The notes beneath the pieces were generated by a model that was given only the letters and a program-made list of their open reading frames with translations, had not been told where the DNA came from and ran no database searches. Source: Ectobius pallidus (taxonomy: Eukaryota; Arthropoda; Insecta; Blattodea; Ectobiidae). From it: a stretch of DNA of 64,000 bases. The translations under genes were made by a program, and so were the position numbers. Below, one piece after another: positions 60,101-64,000 of this stretch. How positions within the stretch are numbered: the first letter of the stretch is position 1; each line of letters opens with the position of its first letter. The stretch is from positions 217,504,484-217,568,483 of the forward strand of contig CAXKWD010000001.1 of the NCBI GenBank assembly GCA_964059195.1. Reading direction: 5' to 3'.

Positions 60101-62287
60101 TCCAAACACACCATGGACCATGGGATATCATTTGAGGACTGTTTCACCATCAAAGTAATCAAAAGCCTCCCTGATAGCTGCAACCTCCCCCAACTCAGAA
60201 GGTGGGAACTGGCTCACCAGTGGATAACCAAATCCAGAAACCCCCCCAACCTCAACATCAGATAACACCTTTTCCCTCCTGGCCAGAGAACATAGGATGC
60301 CATTCTTCATCAGTTGGCTAGGTTGGCAACCCTACACTTTCTCTTCAAGCTCCATTCTATAAGTAATTGACAAAGGGCAAAGTTTGTCCGAAAATTTTCG
60401 TTTTTTTTTTTTTTTTTTTTTTTTTGTTCTTTCTTTTTATGTGTTTCTATGATACCAGAGCCAGCACCAATTGAAGACCAGCTTCTCCTGCCAATTGGTA
60501 AGTTCTCTGGCACCGTCCTCTCCTTTTTATATCTTTTTCATGCATTGAGTAAGTAAGTCATTATTTCTTTATAATTTTTTTTACGGTGTTATTAAAATGG
60601 CAGGTGTGTCTTAAATTCAGGGTTGGCTTGTATTTGGATAAATACATCTATTTGACATTGGCCCAGGTAGCCACAGTTTGGCCTTTGCTCAGTGTAGTAG
60701 TAATAGCACCCACTTCCACATTCTCACACAGTGACATCGCTGCTGAAAGGCTGCTTGCATTTCTTTCCATGGCTGCAAAGAGAAGTAATCTGAAATTTGA
60801 TACGTGCTTGTGTATTACACTGTTTGCAGCACAGCCAGACAAAACTGTCGACCAGTATAGTGCGAGATGTGGGCAAACTCCTCACAGAGCTCAGAGTTGT
60901 CATATTCTTGTTGTGGTGCATCGCTGTTGGACTCTTCACAGGCCTGCAGTGGAATTTCCTCTTCTGGTAACATATTTGAGCAAATCATACTATTTAGGAT
61001 GTTTTTACTGTGAAGTACCATATAGGTCCGAATATAAGATGACTTCGCATATAAGACAACCATGAATTTTGTAAGGATAGTTATGCAAAAATAAATAAAA
61101 TAGCTTATTAGTATATTTTGCTTCACATAAAACGGAATTTTGAAGTTTGTGTTGTAACTTCTTCTTCTCGCCTTTATTTACACGTTGAGACAATGAAGAT
61201 GCTTTCTTTCTTACACGGTCCACCATTACTGGTGGTCAAACAAAGCTTTACGTGTAGAGAATAGAGAAGTAACGGTGCAATACAAGCAGAAGCACAAATT
61301 CGGGAAAAATAAAATTTGGTAAAGTTCGGTGAATTTCCGTCTGACTTTGACCTTGGGTCGGACACACAACATAGCTTGGGGATTCCCGCTGCACAGCTGC
61401 TTTTATGTATGGAGAGTTGTTAAAAGTGTTAAGCTGCGTGTATAAGATGAGTATAGTTTTTATAAGCACATTTTGAGGAAATAAACATTGTCTTATATTC
61501 GGGCCGATAGGTAATTATTGTATAAAAATAATGAGATGGAATGTGACAAATAACTTAACTAGTTTCAAAGGATATCCCCATTCGTCTTCAGCTAGGCATC
61601 ATCTGTTAGTTGATCTGCGTTAGCATCCTCTCATGGGCAACCAGTGAACTTCCTGATGAGATCATCATCCGTGGGAATTTAATATTTTGTAAAGTGTGTT
61701 TCTCTTATGTATGTGGATTTTCCCAAACTGGCAGTTGTTTGTGTCCCTGGATACATTTCTTCGACTCTGGTTCCATATTAATTTCTTGTCCTGTTCCCCA
61801 AACATGGGCTGCTATTGCTGATTTGTCAATTTGTCCCTATGATCTCATTAGGAAATTCATTGGTTGCCCACGAGAGGATGCTGTTGCTGATCAACTAACA
61901 GATGGAGTATAGCTAAAGATTAATGGGGATATCCTTCTAAACTGCAGTCCAGACTAGACTCAATTTTAGTGAAGTTAGTGTGTCACATTCCAACTCATTA
62001 TTATTTTTATAAATTTGAGTATACCTCTGTAATCTTAAAAAATAAAACTAGTAAAGTACTACAGCACCTTAATATCCAAGCTACTATGGACCAAGGATAT
62101 CATAGTATTGTGCAATAACTTATTGCCATAGTGTATACTACTATGATCTTGATGTGTGTGTGTAGGCATTTGGAAGACATGGCTACAGCTGAAGGGTGTG
62201 ACATGCTGCACTGGATTAAGACAATAGAAGGTCTTGTAATGGGAGTTCAGTGTTTTGGTGGAGAACTGCCGTTCTTGTTTCTCTCAG
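33860..62287 (+). CDS. MFSD6: MFSD6-like major facilitator transporter (5' eight coding exons; 3' end outside window)
   Basis: Joining 33860-33926, 35153-35508, 37622-37756, 53739-53864, 56434-56575, 58741-58928, 60830-60966 and 62166-62287 gives 424 codons with no stop and consistent phases (1,0,0,0,1,0,2,1). The product is a multi-pass membrane protein. TM1 spans exons 1-2 (residues about 17-40). TM2 ends in a motif-A-like loop, PLFGAVADHFQLQK (about 67-80), and TM3 follows. A long extracellular or lumenal loop of about 140 residues with eleven cysteines and three NxS/T sequons comes next, then TM4 (exon 5), TM5-6 (exon 6), TM7 (exon 7) and TM8 (exon 8). This order, and blocks such as GQQRMWGAVGWG and GLQWNFLFWHLED, are those of the MFSD6 family, whose transported substrate is not firmly known. 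Four TMs and the C-terminus are missing at the edge. Confidence 0.93.
34292..34854. mobile_element. MITE M1, copy 2 (complete, 563 bp)
   Basis: In intron 1, flanked by TA (34290-34291, 34855-34856). Long inverted arms (cagggtgttaatgaataaca on the left; inverted right arm cagggtgttaataaataaca) extend more than 100 bases and include the block agcaacttttattag. The segment gattcaatttttcctgttac is duplicated in tandem (34382-34422). Noncoding. Confidence 0.88.
34964..35043. repeat. 34-bp near-perfect stem-loop 110 bp before exon 2
   Basis: Arms 34964-34997 and 35010-35043 pair over 34 bases with one mismatch around a 12-base loop. In RNA this would be a very stable hairpin inside intron 1, close to the acceptor at 35152. 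Confidence 0.88.
35119..35140. repeat. (TA)n run abutting the exon 2 polypyrimidine tract
   Basis: About ten TA units followed directly by eight T and ccag. Confidence 0.9.
35153..35508 (+). CDS. MFSD6: MFSD6-like, coding exon 2
   Basis: Residues 23-141. The acceptor ttttttttccag follows a (TA)n run. It encodes the end of TM1 (TAPIVPFLPIYARQLGF), TM2 with the MFS loop 2-3 motif (GMLAKPLFGAVADHF), TM3 (LFLAFQILTAISFFVIQFIP) and the start of the Cys-rich loop, with sequons NDT in CSNDTDPC and GGNDTAF. The donor is GAG|gtcagt. Reading through it meets a stop after four codons, supporting the junction. Confidence 0.95.
35600..36240 (+). repeat. Dispersed repeat A, full copy
   Basis: In intron 2. 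Starts with a gtctgtccgtctgtccatgt run, continues ctttatcggattttcatga, then a tRNA-like head (box A gaggtagccgagatggtaac, box B ggttcaattcccg) at 35965-36050, and ends in a caattataactgatta block. It matches 976-1645 inverted. Confidence 0.75.
36399..37145 (-). pseudogene. Penelope-like element, C-terminal part with GIY-YIG domain
   Basis: The minus strand reads LDIKIIKQDNRLEFGIHRKE, then NPPSHKHAVLNSLTYRLVNL (the block after the RT palm in Penelope-like elements), NKEEYKNEFKTIINTAQQNG and, after decay, a 134-codon frame (36803-36399). That frame begins with a linker and a GIY-YIG-type endonuclease: GIYQFSCKNCPQKYKGKTKI and an LKTRMKEHHRN helix carrying the conserved arginine. It ends KKFIGCPREGV. 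The polymerase core is missing upstream. A similar C-terminal tail recurs at 61562-61915. Confidence 0.85.
37622..37756 (+). CDS. MFSD6: MFSD6-like, coding exon 3
   Basis: Residues 142-186, phase 0 on both sides (gctgttacag|GCT ... CAG|gtacag). Encodes loop sequence with three cysteines (AICEPDAW, TEICEMWGASMYCH) and no membrane segment. The following intron is 15,982 bp, by far the largest, and contains a large transposon-derived block. Confidence 0.92.
38231..38986 (+). mobile_element. TTAA-flanked GC-rich palindromic element T1, copy 2
   Basis: Perfect TTAA flanks (38227-38230 and 38987-38990). Terminal repeat agctatggtttgtctacgg / inverted agctatggtttgtctacag. Clusters of ggcgatgaacgcc-type inverted blocks lie at 38260-38420 and 38920-38975. 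It is inserted in hAT copy H1 and so is younger than it. 756 bp, noncoding. Confidence 0.85.
40086..40800. mobile_element. Unclassified insertion inside hAT copy H1
   Basis: Interrupts the hAT sequence between gccattttgtaaagtaa and ttgtaattgtaatttta (continuous at 50155-50190 in the other copy). It begins ctaggaggtgcccgtggctt, includes the palindrome gtggcttcgccac and a second cggcttcgcccg. No coding frame, no clear duplication. Confidence 0.5.
40936..41400 (+). repeat. Dispersed repeat R, copy cut by hAT right end
   Basis: Starts exactly at the hAT end with gttatttctaggccc, a point in the middle of the family as seen in the uninterrupted copy (29802-30266, minus strand). The upstream part of R is not found to the left of the hAT copy, apart from a weak AT-rich similarity of about 14 bases. 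Confidence 0.8.
41401..42299. other. Unassigned sequence
   Basis: AT-rich. A run of att/tta motifs near 41510-41650, no supported frame. Confidence 0.4.
42300..42565. repeat. Dispersed repeat G
   Basis: The block gccttacaggaccaccgcct followed by gtcaggagaggtattag resembles cccttacagggccgcgacct...gtcgggagagggattat at 49370-49410. Unclassified. Confidence 0.4.
42575..42720 (-). repeat. tRNA-derived SINE S4, copy 1
   Basis: Inverted it reads ggcttagatcagttggtaga, box A, then cctgggttaaaatcccag near box B, ending in ggaatttttctcctataata. It follows gcgctgtgaagtgaacactg upstream. Confidence 0.75.
42830..43240. repeat. SINE S4 copies 2 and 3 in inverted, head-to-head arrangement
   Basis: The minus-strand copy (42830-43030) and the plus-strand copy (43070-43240) share gcgctgtgaagtg, the tRNA-like head (box A ggcttagctcagttggtaga in the plus copy at 43098; box B-like tgggttcatatctc) and the tail atgagaatattatagg, plus an outer block catgaaccacagattattgt. 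Together they form a long inverted repeat with arms of about 170-200 bp. Confidence 0.8.
43241..43970. other. Unassigned, with one mariner/Tc-like terminus
   Basis: The block gcaagtcaataagtatccgg near 43651-43670 resembles a Tc/mariner-type terminus. No partner found. Confidence 0.35.
43971..44507 (+). pseudogene. Non-LTR retrotransposon 3' end, family N, copy 2
   Basis: Same C-terminal pattern as 32480-33290: EEHNLRVFENRRLRKIFRLK in one frame, then shifted RMKWAGHVACMGEE-like and GRPRRRWEDNIRIDLSEVG-like blocks, ending aatgaaccttcgggttcc and a ttgagtaagtaagtaag tail. Shorter than copy 1, with two frame breaks. Confidence 0.85.
44508..45003. other. Unassigned sequence
   Basis: A short inverted pair (gggacatgcagatcagc / catgcatgtcccg) near 44613-44655. 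The 70-87 codon frames on both strands have no recognisable domain. Confidence 0.4.
45004..45514. mobile_element. MITE M1, copy 3 (511 bp)
   Basis: Flanked by TA (45002-45003, 45515-45516) with arms cagggtgttaatgaataaca. It lacks part of the left arm present in copy 2 and the tandem duplication. Noncoding. Confidence 0.87.
45515..46130. other. Unassigned sequence
   Basis: No supported feature. Confidence 0.4.
46130..46575 (-). pseudogene. Unrecognised coding-like segment
   Basis: The minus strand reads, from 46570, TEVGEARQVASLEMCTATKL, FLEEFMVKLIVSVPVVKQVK, DTVGISDTRWWCFKKAGVRD and NAVMAKWSLNRSLYLLKPEV to a stop at 46277. The same frame stays open again to about 46170 (KSPDTEEDGLSSCTDVYRRR; KPSSEDCFKDIQPK). 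The composition looks protein-like and only one stop interrupts about 130 codons. I do not recognise the family. A decayed transposon protein is the likeliest origin. Confidence 0.4.
47020..47110 (+). repeat. Dispersed repeat F, copy 2
   Basis: Matches 5890-5960 inverted (cgtttagcaattcctcggat). Confidence 0.45.
47258..47790 (+). repeat. Direct duplication of a 130-bp block
   Basis: The block at 47260-47385 (agctaaaccacgtaatactg, tctgtgaagatcg, gggaatctcaaaagcaccag) recurs at 47665-47790 (agctaaaccacataatagtg, tctgtgaagatcg, gggaatctcaaacgcagcag). The first copy is open for 61 codons, the second is broken. Origin unknown. Confidence 0.55.
47800..48089. other. Unassigned sequence
   Basis: Nothing recognised. 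Confidence 0.4.
48090..48172. repeat. (TTA)n microsatellite
   Basis: About 25 TTA units with few interruptions. Confidence 0.9.
48270..48382 (-). repeat. Repeat A fragment truncated by hAT end
   Basis: Matches 1445-1545: ataaattctttctaatatgc, accataaaatagacactaaa, ttgggcattattccagtacc, then ggtcaaccgatttgg. It stops at aatatcaatag exactly where the hAT left end begins (48383). The continuation seen in the copy at 1546 (acttcttcccattgacg) is not found beyond the hAT copy. Confidence 0.8.
48659..49912 (+). mobile_element. Nonautonomous Helitron, 1254 bp
   Basis: Starts TCttctctatatataaaagc directly after an A and ends with a hairpin (aatgc gaa gcatt) followed by gatgggtcag and CTAG directly before a T. 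Insertion between A and T, 5' TC, and a 3' hairpin 10 bases before CTRR are the Helitron signature. It interrupts hAT copy H2. It carries passenger DNA, including an inverted SINE S3 piece (49125-49265), but no Rep/helicase frame. Confidence 0.82.
49125..49265 (-). repeat. SINE S3 body fragment
   Basis: Inverted it matches 13925-14050 (ggctgacaaccttaccacct, gggagcctc, ccctta). The tRNA-like head is missing. Lies inside the Helitron. Confidence 0.6.
50380..50475 (+). repeat. Fragment of non-LTR sequence joined to a hAT-like end
   Basis: 50370-50420 encodes MTEQVSEFNYLGT, like the FxYLGS block of non-LTR reverse transcriptases. It is followed at once by ctagggttcggatgtttctg and gacctaaaa motifs of the hAT family at 3913/4869. 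Both are fragments. Confidence 0.45.
50602..51476 (-). mobile_element. Tigger/pogo-like element, internally deleted, 875 bp
   Basis: TA flanks both sides (50600-50601, 51477-51478). The ends cagtgaaatctcgatagaac and, inverted, cagtgaaatctccgtacaac share further blocks (ggtccc inside both). A transposase C-terminal piece lies on the minus strand. TA duplication and this content fit the pogo/Tigger group. Confidence 0.82.
50881..51261 (-). pseudogene. Tigger/pogo transposase C-terminal fragment
   Basis: An intact 126-codon frame inside the element. It shows an acidic stretch (NNQAEDEGEEEEVEQS) followed by helices (ILTALEAIASCEALQNFLSS; NLESIRALCLSLSIKKAIQT), as in the region after the DDE domain of jerky/Tigger-type transposases. 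The catalytic domain and the N-terminal DNA-binding domain are deleted, so it cannot mobilise anything alone. Confidence 0.65.
51479..52192 (-). pseudogene. R2/R4-type non-LTR element, endonuclease end
   Basis: The minus strand carries CEKETLAHVLGACPYGEV (a C...H..C zinc-knuckle remnant), RNSRHHKIR, then RRIDIIAIPPGSTNGYVIDP and TVRFETSSTQPAEVHAEKCR, followed by a C-terminal tail to a stop at 51683. A Cys/His motif followed by RH..., the IDI block and a downstream D is the layout of the restriction-like endonuclease at the C-terminus of R2/R4/NeSL elements. 156 codons are uninterrupted. The reverse transcriptase is absent. 51479-51682 is its 3' UTR. Confidence 0.72.
52192..53370 (+). repeat. 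Dispersed repeat A, copy interrupted by a TTAA insertion
   Basis: Starts aactttctgagattgtatgg and gtctgtccatctgtctgtatg, follows repeat A to ctctacttaa (52552), and resumes at ttaatgaattgatctggagct (53230) to ctggcactttgttatatcag. The tRNA-like SINE head present in the copies at 976 and 35600 is absent here. Confidence 0.75.
52553..53229. mobile_element. piggyBac-like nonautonomous element, 677 bp
   Basis: TTAA on both sides (52549-52552, 53230-53233), present once in the uninterrupted repeat A copies. Ends cactttctgcaccatgcc and, inverted, cactttcgcaccacgcc (one-base gap, one mismatch). A short 72-codon frame (52725-52943) has no recognisable domain. Confidence 0.82.
53739..53864 (+). CDS. 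MFSD6: MFSD6-like, coding exon 4
   Basis: Residues 187-228, phase 0 on both sides (attgtgacag|GTT ... GAG|gtgatt). Contains four more loop cysteines (VGSCLHFRV, PYCKNLSLAPCTIRC) and the sequon NLS. The block CLHFRV...C...C...C before TM4 fits the loop of MFSD6 proteins. Confidence 0.92.
53883..54540. mobile_element. TA-flanked inverted-repeat element P1, 658 bp
   Basis: In intron 4. TA at 53881-53882 and 54541-54542. Ends ccgtattttacggaccataa and, inverted, ccgtattttagggactataa, with gacgcac shared further in. A 66-codon frame inside is unrecognised. Probably pogo/mariner-related by its TA duplication. Confidence 0.78.
54687..55711. mobile_element. hAT-type element, 1025 bp
   Basis: Ends cagggttgataaaaaaca and, inverted, cagggttggaatgtttaaa. 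Octamers atatgcta (54679-54686) and atatacta (55712-55719) agree at 7 of 8. Each end has many sub-terminal gtttaaacgttttaaac-type motifs. A non-LTR fragment is nested at 55320-55460. Confidence 0.82.
55320..55460 (+). pseudogene. Non-LTR C-terminal fragment
   Basis: Reads GRPQNRWMDAVRK-like sequence and NWKLATEDREVWRKRIQKTP, the R-P-x-x-RW...D...W block found at the very end of many insect non-LTR polyproteins. Nested in the hAT element at 54687. Confidence 0.6.
55722..55960 (-). repeat. Partial copy of pogo-like family P2
   Basis: Matches the first 230 bases of 57732-58495 (ggctataaaacccacttatt; tggttaatattaaatagg; ctactttattaaaaatgcag). The other end is absent. Confidence 0.65.
56434..56575 (+). 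CDS. MFSD6: MFSD6-like, coding exon 5
   Basis: Residues 229-275. Acceptor gttatctacag, donor CTGG|gtaagt with the last glycine codon split. Encodes the pre-membrane segment (VGQFYQFW) and TM4 (IFFLLMIISWVAMAVVVSVG), then DAICFEML at its cytosolic end. Confidence 0.95.
56775..56965 (+). repeat. 31-bp tandem repeat, about six units
   Basis: The ggacttttgctgaaaaacta unit begins at 56790, 56821, 56852, 56883 and 56914 (exact 31-base period) and once more at 56946. The surrounding 56735-57230 is rich in cctaaaa / ggctaaa motifs like the ends of the hAT family at 3913, so this may be an expanded sub-terminal array. Confidence 0.88.
57732..58495 (-). mobile_element. Pogo-like element P2, 764 bp
   Basis: In intron 5. 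TA at 57730-57731 and 58496-58497. Ends ctatatttactcggctataa and, inverted, ccgtatttattcggctaaag. A helix-turn-helix fragment lies on the minus strand (see separate entry). The DDE domain is absent. Confidence 0.8.
58027..58209 (-). pseudogene. N-terminal HTH of a pogo/Tigger-type transposase
   Basis: 60 codons reading MTGQRTWKLSVVVFAEQNG then VRAAGRKFDVNRKWFVTG. The pattern K...V..AE..GNR.AARKF.V..K.VR.W is the psq/Brinker-type DNA-binding helix-turn-helix of pogo-related transposases. Here the final W is lost and the frame ends in unrelated sequence. It confirms the element's superfamily. Confidence 0.65.
58741..58928 (+). CDS. MFSD6: MFSD6-like, coding exon 6
   Basis: Residues 276-338. 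Acceptor tattttgtttcag, donor CTCAAG|gtcagt. Encodes GDHPSRFGQQRMWGAVGWGI, the family's second conserved loop motif running into TM5, then a short loop (DEISKGKEQKDYT) and TM6 (VMFYLMLVMLILDLVVSS). Confidence 0.95.
58986..59319. other. Intron 6 sequence, unassigned
   Basis: The 107-codon minus-strand frame here has no recognisable domain. Confidence 0.4.
59320..59824 (+). pseudogene. Non-LTR retrotransposon 3' end, family N, copy 3
   Basis: Begins within a YGCETWSL-like block and follows copies 1 and 2: NLRVFKNRVLRKIFGPKRDE-like, WRKLHNDELHNLYSS, MNWAGHVVHMGKE (frame broken), then DNIRIDLREVGFVRDGWMEL and QVSAAMNLRVP with its stop at 59767. The tail is cattgagtaagtaa, interrupted by the Penelope-like insertion; the tail remainder is at 60543. 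Confidence 0.87.
59825..60542 (+). mobile_element. Penelope-like insertion with 14-bp target duplication
   Basis: The tail sequence cattgagtaagtaa is present on both sides (59811-59824 and 60543-60556), so 718 bp inserted into the family N tail with a 14-bp duplication. The insertion has terminal inverted segments of about 98 bp (59866-59963 / 60443-60541), one containing accaattggcaggagaagct, around a GIY-YIG coding fragment and a T-run of about 25 (60401-60425). Confidence 0.85.
59891..60265 (+). pseudogene. Penelope-like GIY-YIG endonuclease fragment
   Basis: 124 open codons. After a linker from the inverted terminal segment it reads NIVYQLQCNLCPAQYIGLTT with the (V)Y...YIG pair, then LRKRMNGHRHDCK with the conserved arginine and histidines, and later VSKHTMDHGISFEDCFTIKV and RRWELAHQWITK. 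This is the C-terminal nuclease of a Penelope-like element of a lineage different from 36399-37145. The polymerase is absent. Confidence 0.82.
60830..60966 (+). CDS. MFSD6: MFSD6-like, coding exon 7
   Basis: Residues 339-383. Acceptor acactgtttgcag, donor TTCTG|gtaaca, phase 2. It encodes the central cytosolic loop (STSIVRDVGKLLTELR) and TM7 (VVIFLLWCIAVGLFTGLQW). A longer open frame in another register covers the same bases but has no splice or domain support. The correct frame is fixed by joining to exons 6 and 8. Confidence 0.93.
61023..61507. mobile_element. TA-flanked inverted-repeat element P3, 485 bp
   Basis: In intron 7, starting 56 bp after exon 7. TA at 61021-61022 and 61508-61509. 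Ends taggtccgaatataagat and, inverted, tcggcccgaatataagac. Similar in style to P1 and P2. No domain recognised in its short frames. Confidence 0.7.
61562..61915. pseudogene. Penelope-like C-terminal tail, inverted pair
   Basis: The plus strand at 61842-61912 reads LIRKFIGCPREDAVADQLTD, the same tail as in 36399-37145. The minus strand at 61562-61690 carries a second copy (ccactggttgcccatgagag region). Two element ends face each other with about 150 bp between. Confidence 0.7.
62166..62287 (+). CDS. MFSD6: MFSD6-like, coding exon 8 (last one in window)
   Basis: Residues 384-424. Acceptor gatgtgtgtgtgtag, donor CTCAG|gttagt, phase 1. The first base completes the tryptophan of NFLFW and the exon continues HLEDMATAEGCDMLHWIKTI then TM8 (EGLVMGVQCFGGELPFLFLS). 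The remaining exons are beyond 64000. Confidence 0.93.
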
Positions 62288-62333
62288 GTTAGTGAAACAT
62301 TCATTCTAATAGTGTGAAGTCACAACATGTTAT

Positions 62334-63433
62334 CACAGTATAAGTATTAATACAGTAAAGAAACTGTGTGTTAAAAGTCCTATGACAACTTGTTGACTGG
62401 ACGACACTAGCGCTCCATGCGGTGATTGAGTAAAGCTACATTCTCACCATATGAAATGGCTTGGGAAAATACATAAACACATCGCAAAATATGTTATGTT
62501 AAAAGAGAAAAAGAGAAAAATACAGAAAATTTTTATTTAATGCAAATCTAATTTTAAATTTAAGAAATAATAAAACAGATAATGTATTATATTCTAGTTA
62601 AGAAGAGGTAAACAAGCCTAGTATTTTTCCTTTAAAATCATTGCCCTTTAATATAATTTATAATTCAAATTATGATAATAAATAGCCTACATATTAATTA
62701 CGTAAATTATATTATAGGTCTGTCACGTTGTTCATCCTGCATGTCATTGTTGACAGTGTATTTTGATTCTTTGCCTTATATGGCAATATACGACTTCAAT
62801 TTATTGTAGGTCTATGTAGCGTCAATTACTCCAGGATGGACTTCATTAAACAAAACAAAAAATTCAGGAGCATTTGGAATTGAAGACACCGTCGGTACAG
62901 CAGTTTTAATTAACGAGTTTTTATAGGAATTAATAAACTGTCTGTTTTCGGCGTGTGTCAAGCATAGACGGTAATTTTCACTCAAATATTTTACATATTT
63001 TGTTACTAGGTTTTCTTGTCGACCATTAATGACCTATTTTATACACCAGAAATCATTACAACAGAATAAAATATAAAAATATTACATTAAAGTAACTTGA
63101 AACATAACCACACCAGAATCACGAGTAAGCCAGTAGACCTACAATAAATATTACTTATTTTCATTCTTACCTTTCTGGATGTTTCAAGAAAGTGAAGAAA
63201 TGCAATTCAGGATTTTGTCTTTTATTATTACTGAAATTTACAACAGAATAATAAGGTCCTTTCGAATATAGCGTGTTCTGATACATACAACACTCCTATT
63301 TATTTACATACTTCCCGGAGTAGTTTCTGTAGTCTTACTTTATGGCCGCTACGATCGCTAGTAAATGCGCGCGCATTCTCGGCTGGCAGAAAAACGGGCT
63401 GAGTTTCTGTACTGTATTAATACTTATACTGTG
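62334..63433 (-). mobile_element. P-like element with decayed THAP domain, 1100 bp
   Basis: Terminal inverted repeats of 33 bases with one mismatch in the compared core (cacagtataagtattaatac at both ends). A perfect 7-bp duplication atgttat (62327-62333, 63434-63440) flanks it. On the minus strand are two halves of a THAP zinc-finger domain. Terminal CA...TG, long inverted repeats and a THAP protein place it in the P superfamily. P-element duplications are usually 8 bp, so 7 is slightly short. The catalytic part is missing. Confidence 0.8.
62812..63286 (-). pseudogene. THAP-domain transposase fragment
   Basis: Block 1 (63286-63171) starts MYQNTLYSKGPYYSVVNFSN, then NKRQNPELHFFTFLKHPER and a donor-like g|gtaagaatg. 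Block 2 (63033-62812) reads VINGRQENLVTKYVKYLSEN, YRLCLTHAENRQFINSYKNS, LIKTAVPTVSSIPNAPEF and stops after HPGVIDAT. The CxxH pair (LCLTH) and the AVPTV signature are intact. The first two zinc ligands appear replaced by Tyr and Phe. About 137 bp without an open frame separates the blocks (intron or insertion). Confidence 0.75.
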
Positions 63434-63499
63434 ATGTTATCATTAAAAACAAGGATACGCTGCTGTTTCATTGTCAGCTATCTCCATTAAACTACGAGA

Positions 63500-63760
63500 C
63501 TCATCCGTAAAGTAAGTTTCTCTGGGGCTGTATACCGAAACAAAACACAGTATCATGGAAATGTTTATTGCAACAGGTACTGCAAGTGTTCAGCTATTTT
63601 TCAAAATATTCGCTACTGGAATTGAGACATTTTTTGTATCGTGGGACCAACTTTTGAATACCTGTGTCGTTCAAGTCTACCGCCTGGGATTTGAACCGTT
63701 GTTTGGCAACCATGTCCACCTCTTTGTCATTCTCTGTTATTTTTTGAGGTGAAATGCCTT
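63500..63760 (-). pseudogene. Mariner transposase C-terminus
   Basis: The minus strand reads ENDKEVDMVAKQRFKSQAVD, LNDTGIQKLVPRYKKCLNSS and SEYFEK with a stop, the C-terminal end of a mariner transposase. The outer end atccgtaaagtaagtttct matches the terminus of the fold-back at 31530-32138, so both derive from one family. Only one end is present. Confidence 0.8.
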
Positions 63761-64000
63761 AATATACAGCTGTATAATATATATATATAAAATATTGAGA
63801 GTCCTAATGCTTAAAATAAAATTTTCACACCTAAAGGTGTACATATACCTTAAAAAATGTTGTATTGATATTATACAATATTTTTGTATTGTTTTGAAGT
63901 TCATAATGCCGTTCGTCTAGAGTAAACACAAAACAACTCTGAACCTGAGGCTGAGCAGGCAGATTCACGTGACGAGTGACAAGCGAATGAGGTTGTTGCG
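63761..64000. other. Intron 8 sequence to window edge
   Basis: (TA)n near 63776-63789 and AT-rich sequence. The next MFSD6-like exon is not within the window. Confidence 0.5.

Noticed and set aside
60358..60400. gacaaa...tttgtccgaaaa hairpin as a hammerhead ribozyme
   Set aside because: The stem and GAAA are suggestive, but the CUGANGA core and cleavage triplet are not in place.
60586..61065. 159-codon plus-strand frame over MFSD6-like exon 7
   Set aside because: It is out of register with exon 7. The splice-consistent frame gives TM7 and joins exons 6 and 8, while this one has no domain.

Overview
This is animal nuclear DNA. It is AT-rich, has spliced coding exons with GT/AG junctions, long introns and very dense interspersed repeats. 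The repeats (tRNA-derived SINEs, hAT, pogo, mariner, Helitron, piggyBac-like, P-like and Penelope-like elements, and non-LTR tails with the common arthropod C-terminal pattern) point to a large insect genome. The non-LTR 3' tails resemble those I associate with cockroaches, so a blattodean is my best but unproven guess. I see no bacterial genes, rRNA, CRISPR array or functional tRNA gene.

The only cellular gene I can support is on the + strand from about 33.8 kb to beyond the right edge. It is a 12-TM transporter of the major facilitator superfamily, of the MFSD6 type. Eight coding exons join in a single open frame: 33860-33926, 35153-35508, 37622-37756, 53739-53864, 56434-56575, 58741-58928, 60830-60966 and 62166-62287. 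They encode the first 424 residues and about eight membrane segments. The C-terminal exons lie outside the window. A 5' UTR piece (33794-33859) is spliced on, so transcription starts further upstream. A possible first exon with two NRF1-type motifs lies near 25.3-25.6 kb.

Region 1-25 kb is intergenic or upstream and made of repeats: SINEs (0.6, 5.6, 6.7-7.5, 13.8 kb), hAT-type nonautonomous elements with 8-bp target duplications (3.9, 6.9, 8.9 kb), a TTAA-flanked GC-rich palindromic element (11.8 kb), a minisatellite (16.3 kb), a 300-bp near-perfect palindrome (19.6 kb) and decayed reverse transcriptases (22.5-24.7 kb). Region 25-33 kb holds three copies of an inverted-repeat element with a tRNA-like core, a hAT MITE, a mariner fold-back and a non-LTR 3' end. 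Introns of the MFSD6-like gene carry the rest. The 16-kb third intron contains a segment (37949-50302) bounded by hAT ends and by one identical 8-bp direct repeat. It looks like a composite (macro-) transposon that carried 7.4 kb of other DNA, itself containing a Helitron. The last intron holds a 1,100-bp P-like element with a decayed THAP domain.

Most short open frames here are chance or transposon remnants. Coordinates of elements come from reading terminal inverted repeats and target-site duplications by eye. Superfamily names are given only where duplication length, termini or a recognisable protein block support them.
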